64,000 nt of DNA. Origin: Calliopum simillimum (lineage: Eukaryota > Arthropoda > Insecta > Diptera > Lauxaniidae). A program made the translations under genes and the position numbers. The notes below the pieces were generated by a model, which saw only the letters and a program-made list of their open reading frames with translations, did not search any database and had not been told where the DNA came from. Positions 1 through 11,770 of the stretch are shown here, in pieces (positions within the stretch are counted from its first letter, which is position 1; every line of letters starts with the position of its first letter). The DNA lies in assembly GCA_951812925.1 (NCBI GenBank), contig OX638371.1:79803697-79867696 (forward strand), given 5' to 3'.

Positions 1-530
1 GGTGTCTTTTACGGTAATCATATTATGAATTTTTGAATGTTGTGTTTCTCATGAGTCGTTGGTACATGTGCGCTACTATATAAGGCTGCTACCGTTCGGA
101 TGGTAATTTTTTTATCGGTGGTCCCTAGTAACATTTTTTTAGATTATTTTTGCAGAATTTTTTAAACTATTATAACGAATTTTTTGGTAAAAGGGGTCAA
201 AAAGACCCTTAAAAACGCGATATAATGGGTTAGAATGTACACACAACTCTACGTGAAATTAAGCATGGAATAATTTTTTGCAATATCTTAACCCATTATG
301 TACCACTTTTAAGAGTGTTTTAGACCTTTTTTTCCAAAAACTTGGTTATAAAGGGTCAAACTGTTCTCTAAAAATATACTAAAAAGTTACACTAGGGACC
401 ACAGAAAAAAAAAATACCATCCGGATGGTGGCAACTCTATATAGTAGCGCACGTGCACAAACGAATCATGATAAACACAACATAAAACAACTTAAAAAAT
501 TCATAACTTGATAACCGTAAAAGATACCAG
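1..530. mobile_element. Fold-back (inverted-repeat) element, left end at or beyond the window edge
   Basis: The first ~165 bases are the imperfect reverse complement of ~370-530. The left end ggtgtcttttacggtaatca pairs with tgataaccgtaaaagatacc at 511-530. Inward, gtgcgctactatata / tatatagtagcgcac and ggtccctagt / actagggacc also pair. Pairing continues towards the middle, where acccctt-type and acccattat blocks face each other, so nearly the whole unit folds on itself. No open frame is present. It is a non-autonomous fold-back or MITE. Its target duplication cannot be judged because the left flank is outside the window. Confidence 0.8.
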
Positions 531-699
531 AATTTTAAAGTTTGATAAATAATTATAATAAAATTTGCTTTTAAATCAAAATATTTTAAGAAAATAAAAT
601 GGTGCACCAAGGCCCAAATCGGTTTAAAAAAGAAAAAAAAAAAAAAACTTTTTTTCCAGTTAAAATGATTTTTTTTTTGTCAGTGTATTTTTTTTTTTC

Positions 700-931
700 A
701 AAAGTTCATACCTATTTGCACAAACTCGAAAAGTTTCATTAAAATCGAATCAAAATCCGAGGAGCTATGAATTTTCAAACATGTGAGTATTAGAGGTGTT
801 TTAAGAATGTATGGAGATCCTTAGTAACAACATTTTGATACACGACACCCCTCAATATTGTGAGGTTGGAAAAAAAAATGAGTTTGGAAAAAAAATTTTG
901 GGGATGGGGTGAGGGTAAGGTTGAGATCTCC
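700..931. repeat. Extra direct copy of the outer unit of the adjacent palindrome
   Basis: 840-928 (cgacacccctcaatattgtg, then gaggttgg, an A-run, atgagtttg and ggtgagggtaagg) repeats 1103-1180 in the same order. The preceding tttagaggtgtttt block at 790-803 matches the ggggtgtttt block at 1063-1072. The left side therefore has two direct copies, about 265 bp apart, of a block present once on the right side of the palindrome. No coding potential is seen. Confidence 0.65.
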
Positions 932-2714
932 GATTTTTATGAAAATTAATGATAAGTTAGTATTTGACACACGCATAACTGTGGTCAAATGATTTTTTAA
1001 AATTCCGAAAAAATCCAAGATGACGGCCATATGAAGTCCGATATAACTTTTAGATACTCAGTAGGGGTGTTTTAGTGCACGAATTTTGGATTTTGATACT
1101 TGACACCCCTTAATTTTGTGAGGTTGGAAAAAAAAATGAGTTTGCAAAAAAAGTTTTGGGGGTGGGGTGAGGGTAAGGGTTGGCGCATCGAGGTCAAAGA
1201 TGAGAGAAAAAGAGAAAAAAATTTACATACAGCCCTACAAATGCTTAGGGGTCACCTCTAGAGGGTTCAAATGTATGACCGACCCACATTATTTTTTCTC
1301 TCCCAACATTTTTACTAAGCATACCTACCTCTTATCTCTAACCCCTAAGGGGGCTTCCATACAAAATTTACATTTTTAGGAAATCGACCCCCACCACTCC
1401 CAGGGTGCTCCTAGAAGGGTCAAATGTATGACTGGTCCCTAGTATTTTTTCTTTCCCAACATACTTACCCTGTATCTCTGACTCTTTAGGGGACTCCCAT
1501 ACAAAATAGATGGCATAGACATGAAAAATATGGAAAGGAAATCATCAAATAGGCCCATAACTGCCCAGAAGTCACTCCTAGAGGAGTCAAATATATGACC
1601 GACCCCCATTAGCCTCCCTCCAAAATTTTTTCTCAGCATACCTACCCCTATTTCCAATCCTTAAGGGGGCTCCCATACAAAGTTACTTTTTTTATATAAA
1701 ATGTCCCCATTGCCCTAACTGGCACACGGGTACTCCTAGAAGGGTGAAATGTATGACCGACCTCCATTATTTTGTCGCGATCTATATTTTTTCCCCACAT
1801 ACTTACCCCCTATTTTTAACCCTGAAACGGGCTGCCATACAATTTTTTTTTTTTTAAATTTTCCTAGAAATAATGGGGGCCGGTCATACATTTGTCCCTT
1901 CTAGGGGTACCCATGGTCCAGTTAGGGTACTGGGGGCCGTTTTTAAAAAAAACGTAACTTTGTATGGGAGCCCCCTTAAGGATTGGAAATAGGGGGTAGG
2001 TAAGCTGTGAAACTTTGGAGGGGGGGTAATGGGGGTCGGTCGTATATTTTACTTCTCTTGGAGAGACTCCTGGGCAGTTATGGACCTAATTGACGATTTC
2101 CTTTCCATATTTTTTTATGTCTATGACGTCAGTTTTGTATGGGGGCCCCCTAAAGAGCTAGAGATAGAGGGTAAGTGAGGTGGGAAAAAATGTTGGGGAG
2201 GAAAAAATATTAGGGGCCGGTCATACATTTGACCCTTCTAGGGGCACCCTGGAAGTGGTGGGGGTCGATTTCCTAAAAATGTCAATTTTGTATGGAAGCC
2301 CCCTTAGGGGTAAGAGATAAGAGGTAAGTATGCTTGGTAAAAATGTTGGGGGAGAAAAAAAAATGTGGGTCGGTCATACATTTGAACCCTCTAGAAGTGG
2401 CCCCTCTTGTAGGGCTGTAAGTAAATTGTTTCTCCTTTTCTCTCATCTTTGACCTCGATGCGCCAACCCTTACCCTCACCCCACCCCCAAAATTTTTTTT
2501 GCAAACTCATTTTTTTTTCCAACCTCACAAAATTAAGGGGTGTCAAGTATCAAAATCCAAAATTCGTGCACTAAAACACCCCTAGTGAGTATCTAAAAGT
2601 TATATCGGACTTCATATGGCCGTCATCTTGGATTTTTTCGGAATTTTAAAAATCATTTGACCACAGTTATGCGTGTGTCAAATACTAACTTATTATTAAT
2701 TTTCATAAAAATCG
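932..2714. mobile_element. Large fold-back element with ~880-bp arms
   Basis: Left arm 932-~1820 and right arm ~1840-2714 are reverse complements almost end to end. Ccgatttttatgaaaatta at 932 pairs with taattttcataaaaatcgg at 2696-2714. The gacggccatatgaagtc block (1021-1037) pairs with gacttcatatggccgtc (2610-2626), and the same short reading frame starting MRVRVGASRSKMREKEK appears at 1167 on + and 2479 on -. Each arm carries about four degenerate tandem units of ~130-170 bp. These are built from ccttaagggggctcccatac, tcctagaagggtcaaatg and gtatgaccgacccccatta. No transposase is seen. The structure resembles fold-back (FB-like) elements, with arms made of tandem repeats and a very short centre near 1830. 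Confidence 0.85.
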
Positions 2715-5020
2715 GATATGTCAACCCAAATCTTAATCGATTATGCAAAGAAACACTCGTATACGATTTTTGTGAAAATAAAACTTGCTTTTAAAAATTT
2801 ATGTCACATAAAGCACTCAGGCTCGTAGTTAACTAATGACAAGGATTTAACCAACAATATTTTATATTCAGTCATAAGTTAACCATTAGGTAAGCACCCA
2901 AATTTCTTTGGTCAACCATTAGTTAACCAACAGCATATGCCAAAGGAATAGAATCCAAATAAGTTTAAAGCGAATATAGTGTTGGTTTGTCGGTAGCAAA
3001 TTTTTAGAAATCGTCGAATCGAAAATTTCGCTTCTACTGGAGGTGTCCTCTGAACCGAATTCACTTTGTTTTTGCTCAAATCTTGCTCTAACAAAGATGT
3101 CTGATTTTTCACATTTTGACATAAGACCAAAAATGCATATTTTTTTTTTTCCTCCAAGGACTTTTCGAATGAATACAGACCAAATTGACGTTTCTCTTGA
3201 AATATGAAAAATCTTCACTTTCTTTTCGTTGGTCTTGAATATGGTTTCATATATCACAATCAAATTTTTGCGATATCCCTCATCCCTGCGAATGTCGCCA
3301 AGAAATAACTAGTGATTTTTTGTCCACAACTGTAGTGTCGTGCATAACACTCGTGTGCGTTAATTTAATTGTATTTGTATGTACGTATTGCGCTCTTATT
3401 ATTTGTATTTCGTTAATTTCAACAATTACGAGTACCACAGAATTCCAATTGTCACATTCATTCAAGTTACTTGCGGTTTTCGTACCAAATTGCTTTTCGA
3501 CCTTAATTGAAATAATTGTTGGTACACTCTGTAATACCACATAATAACAACAACAGCAACAACAAGAAACACCAATTCACTTTTTTCCCTTTCATGCTAT
3601 TTAATCATGAATTTCTTTATTTGACCAAATAAACGAAAGAAAAACGAAAGAATTTTAATGGAAAAATATCCTTCAGTCTACTACATACTCGTACTCTCCG
3701 TTTGAATGTGAGTGTGTGTGTGTGTTATCCATTAGAGGCGGTCAAACAAAGTTACCAGTGTTTATTGAATTTGCTGCCATTTTTCACACATTTTTATGAG
3801 CCAATATTTATACACTAGAAAAACGCACACATATGTAATACATGTGCACATACTTATGTATATTGAGTAAAACATGTGCGATTCAGTATATGCGTACGTA
3901 CTACGTTGCTTTTATGAAGGCAACCACCAGAAACAGACGAAAAGAAATATTCATTAAATTAAAGATCATAACATTTTATTGGCTGACATTTGTCAATGGT
4001 TTTGCTCATATCGTTTTATAGATTTTTCGACATTCCCTCGACTCGCTTGATATGCTCCGTAGGAATAAGGTAGACATTTCAATGATCGATTACTTTTTAA
4101 TGAGGGATTATTGATGTGACATTGGAAATTTCCATCAAAAGATGTTCTATAAGATATTTTTAATAAAAGCTAACTTATTGCGAGTAAGGCTCAGCACTTT
4201 CGCATGTGCCATTGTTAGCTACTATGGAATAACGAAGGAAGAGTGAGTTCTAGCGATATATTAAAAGTATAAGTAAGGCAAATATAAAGTCATAAGGTGA
4301 ATTTGCAGCCATTTTGTTAAATTTGGAAAAAACTAGATTATGTTCTCTTAAGGAGTTTATCTGAAAGTATAGATTAATAACAAAAAGTTGAAGAAATTAT
4401 ATCGGTCAATTATGGTATCATGGTATTTTGAATTATTGCTCGAAAAGCTTCTGGTCTTAATTAGCAAACTCATTGTTTATTAGTTTTCTATACGTCTGCA
4501 GGTTAAATATCAAAAGCACAATGACATTGGATTGTATTTCCACAAATTATATCATAAACGCATTATGACATTACTTTTGTCACACCTTTTTTCCTTTTTT
4601 TAATTGAACGGATATAATTATACGCGCTTATAAAGCTACTTTATTATAGCTTGCCCAAATAAGTAGCAATACCGTGCCTAGCCTAACAAGATTTGAATAA
4701 GCGTTTTTCGGATTTCCCCAAAATTTTATCATTGATGCCAAACTTAATAAAAATGACAACAAAAAAATCTTGACTTTTTTTTTGAATTTTGGGGGTGGTA
4801 AAAACAAACTAAATAGGCCTATACTGCCTTACGAAATGGTCCATAACATGAAATTTTCGCAAGCGGATTATATGGTACTATTTTTATTACTTTTTTGGTA
4901 ATAAATAGAAATACATTTTTTAGAGAGCAACCAAATTAGCTCTTATATAAATCCAAAACCAATTGCTTCACAAATTTGGCTATAACGTCAAAATTTCTTA
5001 ACCCATTTTCTTGTTTTACC
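2715..5020. other. No gene seen; A/T-rich unique-looking DNA
   Basis: No convincing coding region is present. Small features are repeated ttaaccattag words at 2830-2930, a CAA-rich run at 3545-3570 and a short GT run near 3714-3724. Confidence 0.5.
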
Positions 5021-5026
5021 CTTTCA

Positions 5027-5850
5027 AAAAGGTAGTAATTTCGACACAATGGACGGGTTTATATGGTGGCTCTTGAAATTTGGTTCAGATGTTTTTATAT
5101 CATACACCCAGGCTATATTCACTCTGTCCTTCCGTTTGTAACGCAGAGACGGAGGAGTGGCAGATATGGAAAAGTATATATATTCTTGATCAGCTTCACC
5201 TCCTGAGTCGATATACCTATGTCCATCTGTCTGGCTGACAGGCTGGCTGGCTTGGTGGCTGGGTGTGCGTGGAAATACATTTTTTGGGAAAACTGAGCAA
5301 TATAATTCAATGAAATTTGGTATACTGTCTCTGTCGTTAAAGATGACTTGGGGGATGGAAAATGAGCTAAATCGGTTAACGGACAAGCCTACCTACAACT
5401 CACATATAAAAAATTTTCAAAATGTTACACTGAAAGCGTTTTCTGGGGTAACCCAAACAAATTGCACTCAAACACTCAAATCAATAAATGTAGGCACTAA
5501 GAAAAAACTACGCGAACTCGAACTAGAGGGTGTGGCACCTCCCATATAAGCAAAAGTTTCAAAATGTTATACTGAAAGCCTTTTTTGTGGTAACCCAACC
5601 AAATTTCACCCACACACTAAGACCATTAATGGCAAACTCTAAGCAAAAAGTAGGTGGAGTGGCACTAAAGTGTGTGGCACCTCTCATATAAGCGAAAGTT
5701 TCAAAATGCTATACTGAAAGATTTTTTTAAGAAAACCTAACCGAATTTCACTCAAACACTCAGAACAGTAAATGCGTGCTCTACGCAAAATCTAGGTAAA
5801 CTCGGAGATGAGGGCATGGCACTTCCCATACAAGCAATTTATAGGAGTTA
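5027..5850. repeat. Dispersed repeat (gatcagc/gagtcgata family) with internal tandem units
   Basis: 5100-5390 contains the gtttgtaacgcagagac, tatatattcttgatcagc, cctgagtcgatatacctatg and acggacaagcctacctacaa blocks that recur around the DD37E element at 57.4-59.0 kb. From about 5400 to 5850 there follow roughly three degenerate tandem units, spaced 130-152 bp. Each has a tggcacctcccatataagc box, tttcaaaatgttatactgaaag-like sequence and an aaatttcactcaaacactca-like box. A shorter relative lies at 60.48-60.77 kb. The block resembles a repeat I know from fly genomes. It has no open frame of its own. Confidence 0.75.
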
Positions 5851-5939
5851 CGGAAAAATAAAACAATTTACTTTAATAGAATCTTGTATGAACAAGAATA
5901 TTGCATTGTATTTATCAACTAAGTGTTTAATAATACACT

Positions 5940-6175
5940 TGAAATGCAGGGTATTTAGTTTTTGGCCAGGCCAAGGAAACCAACTGAAAAAGGTTGCTGG
6001 AAAAGGAAATCCAAGAATCGAGAAAGTCGTGGCAAGAGATCAAAGTCATCGCAAGGGATCGCGACGAATGGAGATGTTTCATATTGGCCCTATGCTCCTC
6101 CTAGGAGTTAAAGGAGAATACATACATACAAAGATACCACCCTTAGATACTAGTTTAGATTAAAACAATAAAAAT
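5940..6175 (+). pseudogene. Possible 3' tail of a non-LTR retroposon reading frame
   Basis: One plus-strand frame from about 5985 reads KSWQEIKVIARDRDEWRCF and then LALCSS before a stop. Such a Trp-rich tail (xxWxxxxxxAxDRxxWRxxVxALCSS) is familiar to me from the C-terminal end of RTE-like insect retroposons. An aataaaaatctg signal-like stretch follows at ~6163. The upstream part is not recognisable and there is no poly(A) tail, so this is a remnant at best. It could also be a chance resemblance. Confidence 0.3.
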
Positions 6176-6379
6176 CTGTGAACGTGAACAAAATCCGCCG
6201 ATGAACACGCGTACCTAACATACGAAGTTGTGAGATTTTTTTTTATAGTTTTCAAGTTATGAGAAAAAAACAAGAATCAACTTTATAAAAATAAGATTTT
6301 GCGTGTTTTTATATTTGTTCCTTAATGACTTGGAAACTAACTGACTTCGCTTTGTGTTAGTGTAAAAAAACCTAAGTCA

Positions 6380-6560
6380 TAAGCCCCCCTGAAAATTTAT
6401 TTATCATATCTCCTAAACTCTTTGACGCAAATAGATGAGACTTAGGAAATATGAAAAAGTTATTGCAACAGATAATGTTGACTAAAAAAGTGGAAAGTGC
6501 CACGCCTAAAAAAAAAATTTCGTCTTAACTCTGAAAATATTTGATGCAGATAGAAATGTT
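6380..6560. repeat. Degenerate dispersed repeat with catatctcc and gccacgcc boxes
   Basis: The order atcatatctcctaaactctt, a gatgagactta block and gtgccacgcct resembles the units at 13.14-13.62 kb (catatctccgaaac, gataagattcgg, ggccacgcccc). No open frame is supported. It is probably an old member of the same dispersed family. Confidence 0.4.
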
Positions 6561-6860
6561 TTGGTACATATGTAAAGACCATTACATTTAATGTTTGGCC
6601 GAAAATTTTGTCTTGCCCGGAACTCTTGCGATGAATTGTCGAATAATCTTGCGTATGACACCTTAATTTCAGAAAACAAAGTCCACAAATGGCATAAACT
6701 ACTATGCAGTGCATTTAAAATGTCTAACGTCAAAAGTTCTTTTGAGAAAGATCTTAATATACTTATTGCCAAATTTCTGCAAAAAATTTTGTCGAAGCAA
6801 AATTCCAATGCAGCCTTCAGAAATTAAAAACGAACAAAATTTCAAGAAAAATATATCAAC

Positions 6861-7045
6861 CCAGTGTGCCAGACGGTTCATATCTCCGCTTTTTTACCCG
6901 TTACGGATCCGTTACTGATCCGTTTGCGGGAGAAATTCCAAAAAAAAAAACGATTCGCTTTTTTTTGGGAATCTCTCCCGCCAACGGATCAGTAACGGAT
7001 CCGTAACTGATAAAAAGCGAAGATTTGAATCTTCTGACACACTGG
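6861..7045. mobile_element. Short palindromic MITE
   Basis: Left arm 6862-~6945 starts cagtgtgccagacggttcat. It is the reverse complement of right arm ~6965-7044, ending cttctgacacactg. The inner arms share gttacggatccgttactgat exactly, followed by cgtttgcgggagaaattcc on one side and its near complement on the other. Total length is about 183 bp and it is non-coding. The CAGTG terminus would suit a hAT-type MITE, but I see no convincing 8-bp target duplication, so the superfamily is open. Confidence 0.8.
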
Positions 7046-8450
7046 GAATGGTCACCCACTTTCTACATTCCAACTGTGCATGCATGCAATGGTATGTGTA
7101 TATATATCAATCAAGCATATGGGTGTCACTTTGCTACATCGGCGCTACGAAGAAATTCACTTGCTCACGTACAACAGCTGATGGTGCTGCCGTATTGCCG
7201 TTGCCACTACCGCGTCAAACCGCAAACGTGTTCAGTTTTTTTTTTACTCTTTTCCAAAGCAGGAACAGTAGTGGTGTGAACGAAAAACTTTCTCGAAAAT
7301 AGCAGCAAAAAAGAAAATGGTAGCATATGAAAAAAAAACTCCCTTTTCACAAACTTTCAAAAAAAAAATGAGGAAAATGCTAAATTGTTTGTGTCAAGCA
7401 AGCAATTGCAAGAAAACTATGAAGGCAGTCAACTTAGTTCGCAGGTTTTAGTCAAAAAAAGAAAAAGCGCAAAAATATGGGAACGAAAAAACACGCTGTG
7501 CCATAAATCAAATATTGTGCACGCAATTTCACAGTTGAAGCAACGCTTGTCCGTCTCTGTACAAATTCTGTGTTTTGCGCTGGCTTAGAGCCAATGAACA
7601 GCGGAAGGACAATAATTCAGTCAAAGAAAACACTTTTTTGGCAACGCAGCGCTTCGCTCTCTCATGCCTCCATATTGTAACTTCTGTTGCAGCTTGTGGG
7701 CAGTGCGGGGCATATGAATGACAACTTTTTTAATTAACTAATTAACTGATACTAAACAGTTGATATTTGTTGACTTTTCTGAATATTAAAATATTTATGA
7801 GGTTTATGAAAATGATTTATTGACTTAGAAGGTGGGGGGAGGGTGACTACTTCGACAGTAGATGGGAAGAATATTGGGCATTTTGTGGGACATATATTGT
7901 AATTTTTTTTTTACTTTTTTGTACTGCTTGATTGATTTTTTGCCCCGTAAAATTTTACTGAAATCATTTGGACGTTTGAATGACATTTTATTATTTGATA
8001 ATGAACAATAGTCAATAAATAGAAATTATTTATTAACAAATAATTAAAGGCTAATCATACGACGCATAGGAGACTTCATTACCGTTAGGCACACTGGATT
8101 AAAGTAAGTTATTTTTATGGAAAATATTGTCCACTTGACCTTAAAAGTTGAAGTAATTCCAATTGGTTTTATGAATTCTCTCATTTGTGAGGACGAAAGT
8201 TGACGGAGCCGCGTATTCCTCCTACAAATCATCGCTTCCTTTAAAATGCTTATTATTATGCATCATATTTTTATTTATATATAAGTAACATCATTTTGCA
8301 GTTTCTTGCTATAAAATATTATTATTTTTTAGGAAACGCCAACTCAAACATATAAAAGGTAATTTTTTTTATTATTATTAATTAAAATAAGGATTTATTA
8401 TCGTAAATACGTACTTAGCCAAGAAAAATAAGCCTACACTTAGTTAAGGG
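7046..8450. other. No gene supported
   Basis: The DNA is unique-looking with several short overlapping frames. None has recognisable domain content. 7600-7730 is somewhat less A/T-rich. Nothing further can be named. Confidence 0.4.
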
Positions 8451-8454
8451 TAAA

Positions 8455-8677
8455 ATTTCACCCACATCAGGGAAACCGGACGCAACGGCAGCACTGCGCA
8501 ACAGCTGTTTTTGACACGCAGCTGTCGTTCGATCTGTTTGCTGTCACAGAAACAGAAAATAAATTTAGACACAAAGCATTTGATCGGGACAGTCTTTGCA
8601 TGGCCGGCCATCGGCAAATAACAACAGCAGTAGCAGTAGCAGACAAGGCGGAAAGCAGCAACCGAGAAAAAAACCAG
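8455..8677 (+). other. Candidate untranslated first exon (weak)
   Basis: This short stretch has higher G+C than its surroundings, with CAG/CAA-rich sequence typical of fly 5' UTRs. It ends at aaaaaccag followed by gtaatt, a reasonable splice donor at 8678. No long open frame and no identifiable promoter are seen. It could equally be ordinary unique intergenic sequence. Confidence 0.18.
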
Positions 8678-8964
8678 GTAATTGCTGAGTTAAAGTAGTT
8701 GTAGTAGTGAGGCGTAGTAGCGTAGAGACCGTGGCACTACCCAAGGGGAAAAGAAGTGCTTCAAAAACCCTTCTGAAGTGCATCCTTTTCACCAATAAGC
8801 GCTTCCGCTCCGTAAGAACAATACTTTCTTTTTAACATTGCATGTCATAGGATGTAAGCGAGCAAAAGCTTACCGCAGCCTTACCAAAAAAGAGTTTTTA
8901 AAGCGCTTATTTGTAATGCTGCGGTAAGCGTTTTTTCAATAAAATTAAAAAAAAGAAAAAAAAA

Positions 8965-9060
8965 AAAAAACTGGCCGCGCCAGGATTTGCATCAACGACC
9001 CTCCGCGTGCTAGACATTTTTTTCTTACATTTACCAACCCTTTAGACCGCTCCACCAACG
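8965..9060 (-). repeat. tRNA-like (SINE-like) module inside the MITE
   Basis: Read on the minus strand, gttggtggagcggtctaa resembles a pol III A box. It is followed about 45 bases later by gttgatgcaaatcctggcgc, resembling a B box region, and then a T-run. The cloverleaf is poor and no CCA-type acceptor pairing is obvious. It is best regarded as a tRNA-derived fragment and not a functional tRNA. Confidence 0.35.
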
Positions 9061-9104
9061 CCCGATGATATGAAGAGGTATTAAATTTGTATATTAAGCA
9101 AATG

Positions 9105-9535
9105 TTGTCCTGCAGCATTACATAGAATCATTGTGCAATCAGTTTCAATTCAAGTAAGCAAAAGTAAATAAAAATGAGAAATTAAAATAGAAAAGTGAAA
9201 TTAAAAAGGTTGAATAAAAAATATTTTAATAAAAAAAAAAAAATAAAGCAAAAACAAATAAAAAAACGAAAAAAAAATTACCCGGGCTGGGTTCGAACTC
9301 ACGTTGTTCTTACTGCAGCCTTATATGGAATCATTGTGTAATCAATTTCAATTCGGTTAAACAAAAGTAAATTAATAAGAGAAAGGAAAATAGAAAAGTG
9401 AAATAAAAGATGTTGAATAAAAAATATTTAATTAAAAAAAAAAAAATAAAGCAAAAAAAAGTAAAAAAAAGTAAAAAAAAAATCTCCTGGGGTGGGTTCG
9501 AACTCACGTTGTTCTTACTGCAGCCTTATAAAAAA
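9105..9535. repeat. Two-copy ~204-bp tandem repeat with B-box-like motif
   Basis: Copy 1 (~9120-9324) and copy 2 (~9325-9530) share atcattgtg, caatttcaattc, gttgaataaaaaatat, a long A-rich tract and ggttcgaactcacgttgttc before ctgcagcctta. The minus strand reads gtgagttcgaaccc followed by a T-run. That is the arrangement of a tRNA T-arm followed by a pol III terminator. Confidence 0.75.
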
Positions 9536-9622
9536 TCATTGTGATAGTGCTTCTAAATTTCTATGGGGACAAGCACTTTTGTAGTGCTTGGATCAGAAGC
9601 GCTAGAAATTTTTCCTCTTGGG

Positions 9623-11770
9623 TAAACACACATAGCCCGAGAGAACACCATTGCGTTAGATGTGAGCAGCCTGATATGATATCAGCTACCCGTAGTTAGA
9701 GAATACGCGTTCAAGAGAATACCATTGTGTTAGGTGAGAGCGTGGCAACTAACCACTACTACACTCAACTAGGCCACGGCTAGAGGCGGAGAGACCGATG
9801 CACTGGAGCAGAGAGTGGTGGGGGGTAGAGAGACGTGTTTTATTTATAATGTTATTATAAAAATATTGAGAGACACCGATTTAAGAAATGAAAATGAAGT
9901 AAATTAATAAAACTCCAACCCAAGATATTGAATTTAACCAAGAGGCCGTCCTTTTCTTTCATAAATTTTTGTAGCCGAAATGTATTGTATCGAAATTGTA
10001 GAAATGATTAGAAACGTATACCAGTTTCTCTGAGGAAATGGGTCTGAGCAAAGTTTCTCATGGAAAAGGGTATGAGAAATCTTTCTCCATTTTTCACAAA
10101 AAATGGGTTCCTATGAGAAACGGTCCAAATGCCGATGGATTATTAATAGTTTCATGGTTTCCATCAGTTTTTATATCTATTTTGCTTAAATCGAACTTTT
10201 TAAATAAAAAAAAATAAATTTTAGTCTCAAAACTTTAACTTTTTAGAAGTCTATAAAAAAATCAACAAATATCATAAATTTCAGCTTTTTAATTTTATAG
10301 AATCTAAGATGCATCTCCAACAATAACTACAATAGGAAAATAAAATTTATTTCAAAACAAATTGTGATGGCACAAATTGTGCACTGACAGAGTTATTGAC
10401 ATGTACTTTTTATTTCCAACTTGTTTTTTTCCACTTCAAAAATCCTTTCCATTGTTTAGTAACTTCAGTGCAAACTTTCATTTCTCTAAGTGCACTTCCA
10501 CTGCCACTTCACAATCAATGCACTCGTGCAAAAGTAAGTTCTCGATAACGCGTCATCATTGCGGACAGCATGGACAGTCCAATGACATTTGATGTTGTCA
10601 ACTTATTCTACGTTTTCAATTGTTGTTCTGTCTTCTTTTCTTTTTCTTTAGTTTTTCTTCGAGCGTTTTTCTTGAAGCACCACAAAGTATTGGTCAATGA
10701 AATGACATCACAAAATGGGTATTGCAAAAGGATGAGAATAATAACACTACGTTATACTGTGGAAATAGAATTGCATTTCGACCACCACCACCACCACCAG
10801 TATTGCCAACACTACACACAAGCAATGGACCAATGTGAATTTTTATAGCGCTGCTCTATTTTTGCTATTTTCAAATTTTGGAATTTTTTATTTTTGTCCT
10901 GTTTGAGTTCCCTTCTTCTATTGCCTTCTCTTCTATCTATTGACCGCTGCAGACAAATCGATTGAGTTCAGAGTCGTCCAAGTACTGTGACAGCAACAGC
11001 CAGCAGTTGCTTTGCTGGGTAGGCTGACCGACCATTGGCTAGCGGCCACTAAAATGTGGCATTGCATAAAGAGAAAACCACTAAATCCATATACTAAAAA
11101 CCTCCTGTCGTAAAAGTAAAGTAGCTGCATGAAACTCTATGGTGCTCAATAGCAAAGTGCTGTTCTAAAGTTGTGTAATAAAAATGGAGGAATGTGGATT
11201 AAATTGAGCGCAGCGATTTTCGCTTTGACTGAAACTTTAGTTTTTTTGCTGTTTTGTAGTATGCTAATCGAAGAGTTTTATTGAAAATTGTTTTACCACA
11301 ATCAAGAAAAGAGAACCTGAGTTTTAAAATTAAATTTCTAAGTATCAGAAACAGACGCTGCGGATATAAGTATTCACCCTTTGCTCACATCTCTGACAAC
11401 TAAAAGCAGGCATTATAGTAGATTTAGAAAATAAGATTAGCCATGTCATCAATCTGTCTTTATATTTGTCTGTCGGTTTGTTCGTCTGTCTGTGGAAATC
11501 AAGTCAAAGAAAATAAAAACCTAGATTATTTGATAAAAACTTGTGCTTAATCATTTTCTCTTCAATATTGTTTATTTGCTGGCTTTCTGGAAGACAGGCC
11601 TGCAGGTATAAGTGAAAAACCCGCAAGTCGGACGTTTAAATAGCAAAATTTTGATTACGATCTATTGACATATTTGGAAAAAATTTATTTTTTTCAAAGC
11701 TTTCCATTGGTGTAACAGCCATAGGTTAAAATATTTCCAATTTTATCTTAATTTTATAAAAAATTTATAT
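9623..11770. other. No gene seen; minor repeats only
   Basis: 9635-9745 holds two copies of gagaayaccattgygttag about 60-70 bp apart. 10020-10130 is a cluster of gtttctcat / atgagaaa words in both orientations. 10779-10799 is a short CAC run. No coding region is supported. Confidence 0.45.

Larger units (their letters stand above)
8740..9622. mobile_element. 883-bp TA-flanked MITE with tRNA-box-like tandem modules
   Basis: The ends are inverted: cccaaggggaaaag at 8740 and tttttcctcttggg ending at 9622. Both are flanked by TA (8738-8739, 9623-9624), as in Tc1/mariner/pogo insertions. The subterminal gcgcttc/gaagcgc blocks and the gcttaccgcag / ctgcggtaagc pair (8868-8930) are also inverted. 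The interior holds a direct repeat of ~204 bp (copies from ~9120 and ~9325, partial third at ~9530). It contains a long A-rich stretch and gggttcgaactcacgttgtt. There is no transposase frame. Confidence 0.8.

Noticed and set aside
2912..3263. Overlapping minus frames of 81 and 114 codons
   Set aside because: Two frames overlap over the same DNA, neither has recognisable motifs, and both fit chance in this base composition.
9286..9306. Functional tRNA gene at the ggttcgaactc motif
   Set aside because: Only the T-arm-like part is present at tRNA spacing. No complete cloverleaf can be drawn.
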